From Ricordea florida (lineage: Eukaryota; Cnidaria; Anthozoa; Corallimorpharia; Ricordeidae): a DNA stretch of 64,000 bases. Position numbers and translations under genes: made by a program. Of this stretch, positions 42,802 through 52,283 are shown piece by piece. The DNA lies in NCBI GenBank assembly GCA_949710005.1, contig OX453280.1:14422258-14486257 (forward strand), given 5' to 3'. How positions within the stretch are numbered: position 1 is the stretch's first letter; each line of letters opens with the position of its first letter. The notes below the pieces were generated by a model. It searched no databases. It saw only the letters and a program-made list of their open reading frames with translations, and was not told where the DNA came from.

Positions 42802-43145
42802 AACAACAAACGATGAATAAGCTGTTGGGAAAAGATATCGAGAAAGATTATATCAAAGTGAAGGAGCTGAGGGACATATATTTTCAAGAGGTACAATGGG
42901 TGCCATTTGATACATCATATAAGATAGAATGTTACGTGTGGTTTGTTGCTGATTGGGTCCTTGGATGCAAACGATACAAAGGAAGATGGAACAGTGAACT
43001 CTTACCGCAAAAACCCTCTTACAAAGTGGATATGTATCTGGATAAAGAAGAAGATGTGTATGTCCTGTGTGGAATCATTCGCTCGGAAAGCAGCGCCGGC
43101 CAATACTTTCCTTTTGTTATAACTAAGATTAAAGAAAATGAATAA
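42786..43145 (+). CDS. Polinton ORF, copy 2 of a tandem pair, 119 aa
   Basis: ATG 42786 to TAA 43143-43145, with AATAAA overlapping the stop. It is charged, with Trp/Tyr-rich strands (IECYVWFVADWVLGCKRY, YVLCGIIRSESS), and paralogous to the preceding frame, whose end it overlaps. It has the look of a small soluble beta protein. Function unknown. Confidence 0.5.
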   Translation: MEQQLKQQTMNKLLGKDIEKDYIKVKELRDIYFQEVQWVPFDTSYKIECYVWFVADWVLGCKRYKGRWNSELLPQKPSYKVDMYLDKEEDVYVLCGIIRSESSAGQYFPFVITKIKENE

Positions 43146-43238
43146 AAGACAACCATTTTTTTGTACAATGAAGAGTCAACCTTTTATTGTCTCACTACTT
43201 ATGATAGAACTATTTATAACATGTTTTTTTTTTCTTTC

Positions 43239-43345
43239 CTACTGCTTTTCCTCTTCCTGCTCTTTTAGTTTGTTTAACGTGGCCTGAACAAGTACTGCAT
43301 CATCCACGCTGTCAATCTCTTTCGCAAAATTTGCATCGTGGACAA
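43239..43345 (-). pseudogene. C-terminal stub of a Polinton minus-strand gene
   Basis: About 35 codons (HDANFAKEIDSVDDAVLV ... KEQEEEKQ) end at TAG 43239-43241. It is a charged helical tail, cut upstream by the LINE. The missing part is not found on the far side of the LINE, where the gene ending at 46437 has its own stop. Confidence 0.4.
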
Positions 43346-43679
43346 TAGAGCGGACAATAGAGCTTCATTAGTTGAACTCAGTGCATTGTTCCCTGGAACA
43401 CGGATCGCGAAACAATGTGAAAGAGTAGTCAGTATCGATCTACATAAAGGCACACTTCGACCTGCATTCCTGAGACGCTTTGGTGCTAAGAGACAGAGGC
43501 GCCCGTGCATATACTATTTTAACAGCACTGCTACATTTCGTCCACAGAACCTGCTCACACTTCATCACGCCTCAATGGTTTGATACAAAATACCCAACGC
43601 TCCAGATCGTCGCGAAACACTGAAAACCTAATAACACCGAATCGCGTTCGTTTGTATCCCAGTGATCAACAGTTGACCT

Positions 43680-44620
43680 TGTGTACTCTAAATGCGAGGT
43701 CGTTGAATAATAAATCAGCTGCTTTTGTGGACTAAGTGTGCGATGTAAGAGCGATTTTGTTAACCATATGTGAGACCTGGCTTAAAGATCATCATTCTGC
43801 GATTTTGAGCGAGCTCACTCCGCCCGGATATAGAACGCTTCTTCACTGTCCGCGACCTGGCCGTAGGGGTGGTGGCACTGCACTGTTAGTCAAAGAAGGA
43901 ATCAATGTCAGTAATGTTAATTCTAACGAGAAAACGTCGTTTGAGGTTTCTGAATGGCTGGTCAGTTTTGGTCCTACTCGTGTGCGCATTGTTATTGTGT
44001 ATAGACCGCCGTATTCAGAAGACCATCCAATAACTGCTGGTGTTTTCTTTCACGAGTTTGCTGAATACCTCGAATCTGTTGTCATGTCTACCGATAAGTT
44101 ACTGATAACTGGCGATTTTAATTTCCATATGGATGTGCCTACTGATCCTAATAACCTGCGCTTCAGAGATCTTTTCAGAGATCTTTTAAACAAGCATGCC
44201 CCGATACAATCACGGAAAATAAGAAATAGGCCCAGGCCGCCTTGGTTTCATGACGAGATTATGCAGGCAAGGCGTGACTGACGGAAAGCTGAGAAACGGT
44301 GGAGGAGGACTGGACTGGCCTCGGACCTTCTAGCTTTCAAATCCAAGAGAAATTATGTTATATATCTAATAAACAACGCAAGAAAAACATATTATAGTAA
44401 ATTTATTGAAGAAAACAGCTCAAATCAGTCAAAGCTATTTCGGGAGAGCAAGCGTCTATTAAATATTCAGGCTGATAAAACTCTCCCCCCTCACACGAAT
44501 GCTATTAAGCTCGCCAACGATATGGGGGACTACTTTGTTCATAAGATCACTGCAATAAGATCTAAGCTGGCGGACAGCACTCAGTCCCCTTCAAGTGCTG
44601 CCAATCTGATTATACTTCAA
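43680..44620 (+). pseudogene. LINE endonuclease region, broken
   Basis: Recognisable EN motifs: LNARSLNNK, ICETWL, GGGTALLV, VYRPPYS, TGDFNFH. In-frame TAA at 43733-43735 and TGA at 44279-44281; a frameshift near 44610 separates it from the RT. After GDFNFH the expected C-terminal EN part (SDH-type motif) is missing. The junction contains the direct repeat CAGAGATCTTTT twice in a row (about 44163-44188), consistent with deletion by slippage or microhomology. Enzyme activity is unlikely. Confidence 0.75.
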
Positions 44621-44628
44621 CCTCGGAA

Positions 44629-46233
44629 ATGACTGATCCTTCTTTCTCTGAATTTGCGCTACTCACTGAGGAGGATGTAAAAAACTTAGCACTAGCCTGT
44701 AAGAAATCGTGTGACCTTGATCCAGTTCCATCTTCTATACTGTCTGTACAGCTGGACCATCTACTCCCTGTCATCACGAAGATGATTAATTTATCACTAA
44801 AAACTGGTCGGTTTGCTGATGAGTGGAAAAATGCCTTGGTGCATCCACTGCTTAAGAAACCTGGACTCGAACCGGTAGACAAAAAGTTCCGCCCAATAAG
44901 CAACTTACAGTTTACTTCTAAGCTTACAGAGAAAGCGGTTGCTATCCAGTTACAGACCCATATGCTAATCAATGGCTTGTTCCCGGAAATGCAGAGTGCG
45001 TATCGTGAGCATCACTCTACTGAGACGGCGTTATTGAGAGTTAAGAACGATATTCTTATGAATATGAACATGGGTCATGTGACACTCTTGGTTCTTTTGG
45101 ACCTCAGCGCCGCCTTTGACACCGTGGACCATGACATTCTTACTCATAGACTCCAGTCACTGCTCGGTCTACGTGGGACAGCTCTTCAATGGTTTCGATC
45201 CTATCTGAGAGGTCGATCGCAACAAGTTACAATAAATGGTGCTCTATCCAAAAAGTTTGGCCTAGAATGTGGGGTGCCTCAGGGTTCATGCCTTGGTCCC
45301 CTACTTTTTACTATCTATGCTAGTACACTTTTCAGTATTATTAAATATCACCTGCCGTCTGCACACTCGTACGCAGATGATACTCAATTATATTTGTCGT
45401 TTCGCCCATTAGAGAGTACGTGTAAAGCTGAGGTGCTGGATGCTATGGAGAAATGCATCGCTGATGTTCGTTCATGGATGATTAATGATAAGTTGATGTT
45501 GAACGATGATAAGACTGAGTTTCTAGTGATCGGCACGAGCAAGAAGCTATCTAAAGTGTTTGTTAGCAGTATTAGGGTTGGCGATGTTGATGTAATTCCC
45601 GTATACTCGGCGAAAAATCTGGGCTCCTGGTTCGACTCGCACATGGATATGGCAACGCATATAACAAAGACCTGTGGTAGTGCATTCTTTTATCTGTATA
45701 GTATCCGGCACATACGAAAATACCTTACTAGCGAATGTACTGAGAAACTGATTCATTCATTTATAACCAGTAGGTTAGACTATTGCAACAGTCTACTCTA
45801 TGGAGTTCCAGACCATCAGGTGCAAGAAATCCAACGTGTTATGAACGCCAGTGCGCGATTGATTTTCTGCGCACCTAAACACTGTCATATTACGCCGCTC
45901 CTTAAAAAACTTCACTGGTTGCCTATCCGCCCACGCATCGAGTTTAAAATCCTTTTGATCACCTTTAAAGTACTCCAGGGCTCAGCTCCTAAATATCTCA
46001 TTGATTTAATTTCTGTTTTACCGCCATCCCGCTATGATTTACGGCGAAATAACAAGGGAATTCTTTTGAGCACCCCAAAGCGTTTTACAAAAGCTACCAT
46101 GGGAGATCGATCCTTCATGATGGCAGCACCACGGCTTTGGAACAGTCTTCCCATAAGCATTAGATCTGCTTGCACTACAAATGATTTTAAAAGGAAACTT
46201 AAGACATTTTTATTCAAGAAGGCATTTTGTTAA
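44629..46233 (+). CDS. LINE reverse transcriptase, 534 aa
   Basis: One open frame. RT motifs in order: FRPISNL, LDLSAAFDTVDHD (about 45100-45130), CGVPQGSCLGPLLF, YADDTQLYL (45370-45396), then the thumb region and a typical C-terminus (LPISIRSACTTNDFKRKLK). These place it with the CR1/L2/Jockey-like non-LTR elements common in invertebrates. It copies element RNA at a nicked target. It ends at TAA 46231-46233. The start is a formal one; in the intact element this would continue from the endonuclease. Confidence 0.85.
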   Translation: MTDPSFSEFALLTEEDVKNLALACKKSCDLDPVPSSILSVQLDHLLPVITKMINLSLKTGRFADEWKNALVHPLLKKPGLEPVDKKFRPISNLQFTSKLTEKAVAIQLQTHMLINGLFPEMQSAYREHHSTETALLRVKNDILMNMNMGHVTLLVLLDLSAAFDTVDHDILTHRLQSLLGLRGTALQWFRSYLRGRSQQVTINGALSKKFGLECGVPQGSCLGPLLFTIYASTLFSIIKYHLPSAHSYADDTQLYLSFRPLESTCKAEVLDAMEKCIADVRSWMINDKLMLNDDKTEFLVIGTSKKLSKVFVSSIRVGDVDVIPVYSAKNLGSWFDSHMDMATHITKTCGSAFFYLYSIRHIRKYLTSECTEKLIHSFITSRLDYCNSLLYGVPDHQVQEIQRVMNASARLIFCAPKHCHITPLLKKLHWLPIRPRIEFKILLITFKVLQGSAPKYLIDLISVLPPSRYDLRRNNKGILLSTPKRFTKATMGDRSFMMAAPRLWNSLPISIRSACTTNDFKRKLKTFLFKKAFC

Positions 46234-46436
46234 TACAATTAGGTTATATTTAGATTTTTACATAGTTCTTCTGTAAGTTATTTTTCTTATAGTTAATTGT
46301 AAATAGTGTAAGTTTCGTTTTTGATTTCATAGAAATTGTAAATAGGTTATTTATTGTAATGCGCATTTGATTATTTTATAGAAAATGCGCAATATAAATA
46401 TTAAATATTATTATTATTATTATTATTATTTCGCCG

Positions 46437-47308
46437 TTATCTCTTCAATTCTCTCGTGAGCGTGATGGGTTCTTTAATGATCACTGGTGGTGGTGGTGAT
46501 GCTTCCTTCTTTTGTTTGGGTTTTTTAAGAACGTGGGGTCCTACCACAATAACATCTGTTTGGCGGTTCAGGAAATCAGGCGTGATGAACCTTTCGGGAA
46601 TCATCCAATCGTGATAGAAGTAGCGGGTCTCGTCATTCACCACGTGTTTTACCAACTCGTTTCTGGAATAGCGAGCCACCTTGCCGGGTTTGCTGCGTTG
46701 GGGTTTTCTCTTTTCACCTTCTTTGGGTAGCATGAGATTCCCATCAAATCGTCTGGCTTCACCATCCACTTCCAAAACAAGAATCTTGGTGGGAGGAAAA
46801 GCGGTTTCCCGTGGTTTTCTTTTTTTTCTGGTACTGGTGATGGCGGTGGCGGTGGTGGTGATGAGGCTGTGGTATCCACGCTTCTACCACCGTTGTAGTC
46901 AAGATATTTGGAGTTGGGATCTTCATCTGCCCACTGGAAGTAATTGCACGGAGCATCCAGCATCTTGTTGAAGGCACATTTGAAAAAAGGTCTGTTTGGG
47001 TTTTCCTCGGTGTGGACCAAATTCATGATGGCCACATCTCCATGTCTACAAAGCGGTGGAAGATGATTGTAGAGTGGTTTCACTTTGTACAGCAACACGG
47101 CAGAGTAATCATCCAACTTGTCTGTCTTGGTGAAGAAAGCACAACCACCATCCTTGTAGCATTTTGTGTAGCAGGTGTAGGGAAATGTTTTCGCATTGAA
47201 GGTGGTCAATGTGTTTTTACAGAAACCACAAAGCTGTTGTGGTTGTTCTGGTTTCGCAGGACCGAATGAAAACATGGTTCCTGGAGGAGGTTCTACAAAA
47301 ATGCACAT
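46437..47308 (-). pseudogene. Polinton GRF zinc-finger protein, frameshifted
   Basis: The N-terminal frame (47308 to 46649) has CGFCKNT and later CRHGDVAIMN, NPNRPFFKC and CNYFQWADED (about 46920-47050). This is the signature of GRF zinc fingers, as in TOP3A, NEIL3 and APE2, which bind single-stranded DNA. A Pro-rich linker follows. The C-terminal part continues in another frame (46775 to TAA 46437-46439: basic, then ETRYFYHDWMIPERF). The break is at about 46780-46830. A role in handling single-stranded DNA during Polinton replication is inference. It lies immediately next to the LINE tail. Confidence 0.65.
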
Positions 47309-47413
47309 CTAACAACTTTCGATGATAAATGATGCAATGAAGTCACATCGTGGCTACTTTTATTCACAGTTTGAAAGAAACCGGTTTTTCCTATTACACC
47401 AGTTTTTTCCTGT

Positions 47414-48007
47414 TTAGTATTTCAACCAATGACGTCTCATCACATTGAATATACCGGTTCCAGCCTGTTTCTTTTTCTTGTTTGTCTTGGCTCTGGTCAT
47501 AGCAGGACTGAAGATGCGTTTGGAGGCGGGTTGTTTTCTTGACAGACCTTTTCTGGGTGTCATAGTAGCGGGTGGAGTTAAGAAGGCGGATGACGTTGCC
47601 CCTGATGTGGAGGCGATGGCGGGTGTAAACATGGATTGCAAACTTTCGAGGATTTCACCTTGTGGATCAGCTGGTGGTGGTTGTGGTTGTGGTACAAGAG
47701 CGGTTGTACCCAGAGGTGTGGCAAAAAGAAGTCTTCTTGGTCTCTTGACAGGTTTTTCTTTGATAATACGTACAGCCGGTACTTGCAATTGATATTGTGC
47801 CAATACATCTCTGTAACGATTCATCACTTGATCGTAAAGCATCATTTTCCTATCCAGTGGAATGGTGGTATCATCAAGGATGGCTTTCATTTCAAGATCC
47901 ATGTTGATCACAGAACGAATGTAGGGTGATGTGTTGACCTTTTTTTCTTGTGCCATCGTGACAAGAAGATTTTCTGGTACAAGGGCCATACGTCTTGCAC
48001 GACTCAT
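47414..48007 (-). CDS. conserved Polinton protein, 197 aa
   Basis: ATG 48007 to TAA 47414-47416, intact. It begins MSRARRMALVPENLL, followed by a helical region, a Pro/Gln-rich linker and a basic tail (TRAKTNKKKKQ). Proteins with this beginning accompany Polinton capsid genes in other animals, by pattern memory; function unknown, possibly structural or core. A TATA-like box (TATAAATC on -) lies about 40 bp upstream at 48052-48045. Confidence 0.6.
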   Translation of the reverse strand: MSRARRMALVPENLLVTMAQEKKVNTSPYIRSVINMDLEMKAILDDTTIPLDRKMMLYDQVMNRYRDVLAQYQLQVPAVRIIKEKPVKRPRRLLFATPLGTTALVPQPQPPPADPQGEILESLQSMFTPAIASTSGATSSAFLTPPATMTPRKGLSRKQPASKRIFSPAMTRAKTNKKKKQAGTGIFNVMRRHWLKY

Positions 48008-48044
48008 GGTGTTGAAAATGTGGACGATGATCCTTTATGCTTAT

Positions 48045-48052
48045 GATTTATA
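48045..48052 (-). promoter_or_regulatory. TATA-like box
   Basis: TATAAATC on the minus strand, about 40 bp before the ATG at 48007. Confidence 0.45.
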
Positions 48053-48062
48053 CTCTCTCTCT

Positions 48063-48392
48063 CTAGTGTTTCTTTAAGGCACCTACTAACAAATCTACGG
48101 CCGCGGGAATCAGCAGGGAAGCCAGGGTGGCCAAGAATCCTCCCCGTTGATTCAAGATGTTCTTTCTGTGCTTGACAGAGGTCTTTTTCTTGGCCAGATC
48201 CCTCATTTTCTTGGCTTCTTTTTTCAATCTCAATAACTTGGCGCGACTTAATGGGATGTTTCCTTTCAAAGATACTTCACTCAATGCGTCAATTTGATCC
48301 TTGGTGGCTTTTTGAATAAGACGTTTACGTAGGACTGGTGTACTCTTCACAAGCGTTTGTAAAGAACGTGCGTTTCTTCCTAAGCGGTCCAT
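48063..48392 (-). CDS. conserved small Polinton protein with C-terminal amphipathic segment, 109 aa
   Basis: ATG 48392 to TAG 48063-48065. A helical N-terminus (VLRKRLIQKATKDQIDAL), KGNIPLSRAKLLRLKKEAKK, a Lys-rich stretch, then GGFLATLASLLIPAAVDLLV near the end. The Gly-Gly plus hydrophobic tail recalls maturation-cleaved, membrane-active minor capsid peptides of adenovirus-like particles (inference). It is related in its first half to the gene at 48600-48908. Confidence 0.6.
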   Translation of the reverse strand: MDRLGRNARSLQTLVKSTPVLRKRLIQKATKDQIDALSEVSLKGNIPLSRAKLLRLKKEAKKMRDLAKKKTSVKHRKNILNQRGGFLATLASLLIPAAVDLLVGALKKH

Positions 48393-48407
48393 GGTGAAAT
48401 GACGGAG

Positions 48408-48596
48408 TTACTCTGGGTTGATGACTTTTGAACTCTCTGATTTCTTGTTCTTCTTCTTCTTCTTCTTCACTGCAGGACTGACAACTTTACGTTTCTTGGG
48501 CGGTGGTTTGGGTAGCGATGGTTGCGGTGTGGATTCATCATCATCATCTCCAAAGTAGTCTTCATCCAGATCGGCTTGGTCTGCATGTCTCAGCAA
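48408..48596 (-). CDS. Polinton small ORF with NLS-like motif, 62 aa
   Basis: It has an acidic N-terminus (DEDYFGDDDDES), then PPPKKRKVVS, which looks like a classical nuclear localisation signal, and a Lys-rich tail. The TAA stop is at 48408-48410. It may be nuclear, or part of a core protein. Family not recognised. Confidence 0.45.
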   Translation of the reverse strand: MLRHADQADLDEDYFGDDDDESTPQPSLPKPPPKKRKVVSPAVKKKKKKNKKSESSKVINPE

Positions 48597-48599
48597 CGT

Positions 48600-48908
48600 T
48601 TACAACTCCCATTCAAAGTAGAGCAGTTGCTTGTATTTGCTGATTTTCTCAGCCATGTCAACCTCCAAACCAAAAATGATGGTGAGGAGATGAATGCAGG
48701 AACAGGCAATCGTATCCATCTCTTCAAAGGTGGCTGATTTCAAAATCTCCCGTTGTTCTACGGGGCTGGCTGCCTTCAACAACATGGATAGTATGACACT
48801 CTGACAATTGTCTTCGTTGTTCCTTTCTTCACCAAACCCACTGTCTTCGTTGATCTCTTCTGCACACATGGTCTGACAACTTTTTTCGTTGTTACCTTCT
48901 TGAGACAT
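48600..48908 (-). CDS. Polinton small protein, 102 aa, related to 48063-48392
   Basis: ATG 48908 to TAA 48600-48602. An acidic start, then SPVEQREILKSATFEEMDTI and ISKYKQLLYF. This aligns loosely with TPVLRKRLIQKATKDQIDAL in the neighbouring gene, suggesting a duplicated, shortened copy that lacks the hydrophobic tail. Function unknown. Confidence 0.45.
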   Translation of the reverse strand: MSQEGNNEKSCQTMCAEEINEDSGFGEERNNEDNCQSVILSMLLKAASPVEQREILKSATFEEMDTIACSCIHLLTIIFGLEVDMAEKISKYKQLLYFEWEL

Positions 48909-48947
48909 AGCAGTAACTGAATGAAGGAATCACACTCTGTTTGAATT

Positions 48948-49688
48948 TTATTGCGTTTGACGCGTCGAGATTCGAGTCACTCGTGGTCGTTGATTGGCTC
49001 CTTTGTAGGTGGTTGTAATCGTTCTCGTTTCAGTGACTGCCGCAATGCGCCTTCCTCTTGTGGCCTCATCGGCTTGACGTTGTAAATTTTGTACCGTTTG
49101 CTGAGTTCGCGGGGTGTTATGTACTCGGTTGACGCGGGTTCTGGCTGAACTTGTCGCTGTTCCTCGAGCCCCTGTCATGGGGGGAGGACGACGTACTCTA
49201 CGACGAAGTCGCCGAATACGGCGTCGTTGCTGCTGTTGTTGTACATGCCTTCTTCTTCTTGCCACAGGGGTTGAGGTTCTTGGTCTAGGAGTTGTTGGTG
49301 GTGATGGTGATGCCAATCCCACCCCTGCTTCTCCAATGGAATGAGGTTGTACTACCCTGGCGGGAGGTGATGCCAATCCCACTCCGGTAGAAGAAATATT
49401 GCGTAGATGAGGTGGGGTGTTGCGAGGAGAAGAACCATAACCAAAACTACTAGCAATGGAGGTGGTGAGAGGATCATAAGCTAGAGGAGGCGTTCGTTGT
49501 TGTTGAACACGATTGACGGCTGAATCCCCAAAGGTGTTATGAAGGAATCGATTGGAATCAAATTCAGTGGCGGGTCGGTTCGATTCCTCTGGTTCATCCA
49601 AGATTTCGCGAGCACTGAAATCATCGAAATCATAGGTACCCAAAGTCCGAAGATTGCCCGCTTCATCCGTGGGCCACCTTGTTGCCAT
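48948..49688 (-). CDS. Polinton Arg-rich core-like protein, 246 aa
   Basis: ATG 49688 to TAA 48948-48950. The stop runs directly into AATAAA, so TAA is a true terminator here. The N-terminus is acidic (NLRTLGTYDFDDFSAREIL), followed by Pro/Ser-rich linkers with a repeated VGLASP motif, a Gln tract and then a block of nearly continuous Arg (about residues 145-170). Such a composition suits binding packaged DNA, as the core proteins of adenovirus-like particles do (inference). Confidence 0.6.
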   Translation of the reverse strand: MATRWPTDEAGNLRTLGTYDFDDFSAREILDEPEESNRPATEFDSNRFLHNTFGDSAVNRVQQQRTPPLAYDPLTTSIASSFGYGSSPRNTPPHLRNISSTGVGLASPPARVVQPHSIGEAGVGLASPSPPTTPRPRTSTPVARRRRHVQQQQQRRRIRRLRRRVRRPPPMTGARGTATSSARTRVNRVHNTPRTQQTVQNLQRQADEATRGRRIAAVTETRTITTTYKGANQRPRVTRISTRQTQ

Positions 49689-49699
49689 TCTAACACGAG

Positions 49700-50370
49700 T
49701 TATTTATTTTCTTTGTAAATAATGGTGTTACCTTGTAAGACATTCGTTCGAAGACGCAATTCATCGGGGGATGACGGATGAAGATCAAACAGTAGGTATC
49801 CGTAGGGTTCACTCGTGGCATCTTGAAAACAATCCATCACAATCCAACACGCCCAGGGTAAGCTTGTTGTGCCAAATTACGAACACCCACCGCATCTCTC
49901 GGGTTTTTAAACGCAACCACATAATGCGAATTTAATGAAATGGTACGTGCATACTTGCCTGGTAGAAATAGATTTTGCGTCAAGTAAATGCAAGTCACGT
50001 TATTGTGATGAGATCCCCTGGTAAAGAGATCCACCACATGTTGATCTTCGCTGCAATCCCGTATTAAATCGTCCAATACCAAAATACCGGGTCTTTGATC
50101 TTGAGGAAATAGAGCATGAATGTTGGAAGGAATCCCTTTGTGAAAATGAATCCCTTGTCTTTGCATGGTATGAAAACACGGTTGAGATTCTCCGTAACAG
50201 TAAACAATGCGTCTGGGAGCTCGATCAAACAACCGTTTGGCATGTTGTAATAGTTGTCTGGTGAAGGTTGTTTTCCCACATTGACTGCGTCCCGCCACAA
50301 TCATACTACACGGTGACTTGAATAAAGGTTCCTCGTACATGGACGTCGACATGGTTGTGAGACTTTCCAA
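49700..50370 (-). pseudogene. Polinton genome-packaging ATPase (FtsK/HerA/A32 type), frameshifted
   Basis: ATG 50370. Walker A AGRSQCGKTTF (about 50265-50300), Walker B GILVLDDL, then a Q/N sensor-like region (TCIYLTQNLF). The frame stops at 49837-49839, and the expected C-terminal part continues in another frame (from about 49835, YGYLLFDLHPSSPDELRLRT) to TAA 49700-49702. One small indel near 49840 therefore breaks it. The family pumps DNA into capsids. The neighbours are the protease and capsid genes, the usual Polinton order. Confidence 0.8.
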
Positions 50371-50406
50371 CAGGAAAATGAACTGTCTTTCACAATTTCA
50401 TCTTTT

Positions 50407-50889
50407 TTATTTTCTACAACGATTGTTACAGCATTGCTTTCTTGATACATTACATTGATTACAATCCTGAACGATGTCACGCATGGTCTGACGACGGCGA
50501 CGACGACCAGGTACCAAGTGATGCTGGACAAACGCTTCCACATGAGCATCGTTGGCCTGCTTATTCTTGAGGGTGAACGATTGTTCGATGGCTTTCATAC
50601 TCTTCCCTCTTGTTCGAAAATACAAATAATACAGACGATAATATCCACATGCAAAGGAGTTGAGGGATTGTAGAGATGTCTTGTTACGTACGGTTCTTTT
50701 CTTGCCTTGAAAATACATGGCAATCCAATGTTCTCCCGGTTGAGTGGCAGGATCCGTGTTGGCAATAAGAGAGGCAGGATAAGTAGGTATTCGATGAGGC
50801 AGTCGGTTACTTGGAAATACACCCAAAAATGTCGAAGCAATACATGGATCACTCATACTTAGTGTTCTCAACTTGTTGGTATACAACAT
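50407..50889 (-). pseudogene. Polinton adenain-like cysteine protease with internal deletion
   Basis: ATG 50889 to TAA 50407-50409, 160 aa. The active-site His motif GEHWIAMYF (about 50706-50735) and the Cys motif NSFACGYYRLYYL (about 50630-50665) are present. Only about 20 residues separate them, where the family normally has 45-60, including the acidic catalytic residue in a DSYG-like segment; that segment is absent. The frame is otherwise open, so a clean in-frame deletion is likely. The C-terminus is Arg- and Cys-rich. The family matures capsid and core proteins; this copy is probably inactive. Confidence 0.7.
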
Positions 50890-50892
50890 GAT

Positions 50893-52236
50893 TTAAGCCA
50901 GGTTGTAGGTCACGTTCTTGTCAGCATCAATTTCCATCACATCCACATACTCTGCATAGACAATCATCGTCAGTACTGTGTTGGTGGGATCTGAGAACAA
51001 CCCTTTTATGCTGACTTGGCCTTTGTATTGCGGGTGCATATGAACCGCTGCCCCGCTTCCATCTGGGGTTAAATCCCACATGAACAGAGCAAATCCGTCA
51101 AACCAATTGTTTCTGCTTATTTGCAGGCCAGGACCTCGGTGCATGTGACCGCTTCCCAACAGCAGTGAATTGTAACCATTCACGTTACCGTTGTCATCCA
51201 ACTCAGTGGCTGATGTGGGATATTCTTCGCCATTGACTAGCAGCTTTAGGGTCTTCAATCCAAACAACTGAAAATTAAAAGGGTTTTGACCCATGTTTCC
51301 CACATAGGCATCGTTTCGCACCAAGCCAATCACAACACGCCTGGGTATTTTGTCCAAGAACAGATCGTTTCTCTGACAGCTGGATTGTCCACGGGCAATG
51401 TTGTAGGCTTGCACATCCCCTCTTTCCAAATTGTACAGGGCAGGTCTGGGGAGGCTTCATTTCACTCTTCTTGTCATGATGTTGAGATGTTGTAGGCGCA
51501 CAGAATCATTGTTTTTCACATAACGCACAACAAATTCACAGTCCAGGATTTGCAGTTTTTCGGCACCAGTCGCTGACATGAGGCAGAAGGCTTCATTGTG
51601 GATGTCAATGCGAATGTTCATGTTCACATCCCCCACCAGGTACTTGTCTGTGTGAAACAGAGCATGAGCAGGAGTCCCTTGCATTTGCACGACACTACTG
51701 CTATCAATGAACAGTTGTCTTTCCACCAAGTTTGGCACAGCAGCCCCTTGACTATCTCCTGTTGTTTCCGTCAAGTTGAATTTTCCTGATTGATCGATAT
51801 ACCACAAGATACAAGTCAGGTACGATTGAGCACTGGCTGGGTCGTAACTCAACAGATTTTCAATGCACGCTTTGTAAGCATAAGTGTCATTTTGCTGAGT
51901 GACCAAGGTATTGTTGAGCTTGATGGACAACTGTTTGGTGATGCTGTGCATGAAATTGTTGATCGAAATGCATTTCTTGTCAGCCAAATCATCCCCATTG
52001 GCTTTGGTGACTTTGAGCTTGACCTTTAAATAACACTTGGATAGATCAATGTAGTCATGGGTTGTTTCAATGTTGAATTCAATGAGACTGCCACGTTGAA
52101 TTCTTGATTCCGGGTAATACGATTGCCAACGCCCACTCAGTACACTTGTATCCGTGGGAGGTAATTTAAATAATTCCAAAGCAGTATTTCCCCCATGCTC
52201 TGAGAAATAATGTTTGGGAGCTTGCTCCAATTCCAT
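50893..52236 (-). pseudogene. Polinton major capsid protein (double jelly roll), one in-frame TGA
   Basis: ATG 52236 to TAA 50893-50895, 447 codons, interrupted once by TGA (51457-51459) after IMTRRVK. The same frame continues with SLPRPALYNLERGD. The N-terminal jelly roll region (YIDLSKCYLKVKLKV, QLSIKLNNTLV, LLSYDPASAQSYL) and C-terminal region (KTLKLLVNGEEYP, FALFMWDLTPDGSG, GQVSIKGLFSDPTN, TMIVYAEY) match the usual layout of Polinton capsid proteins. It would form the hexon-like shell. It lies between the protease and the small core protein. Confidence 0.85.
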
Positions 52237-52283
52237 AATGATGTTATCCTTGTCGTCTCCTAGCTCCGAATCTGAAAATCAAT

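Larger units (their letters stand above)
43346..46430 (+). mobile_element. CR1/L2-type LINE inserted in the Polinton
   Basis: It has an apurinic-type endonuclease, then a reverse transcriptase, and ends in (TTA)n at about 46401-46430. The 5' boundary is uncertain (about 43340-43600). The EN part is broken and internally deleted, while the RT frame is intact. Its insertion is younger than the Polinton. Confidence 0.8.
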
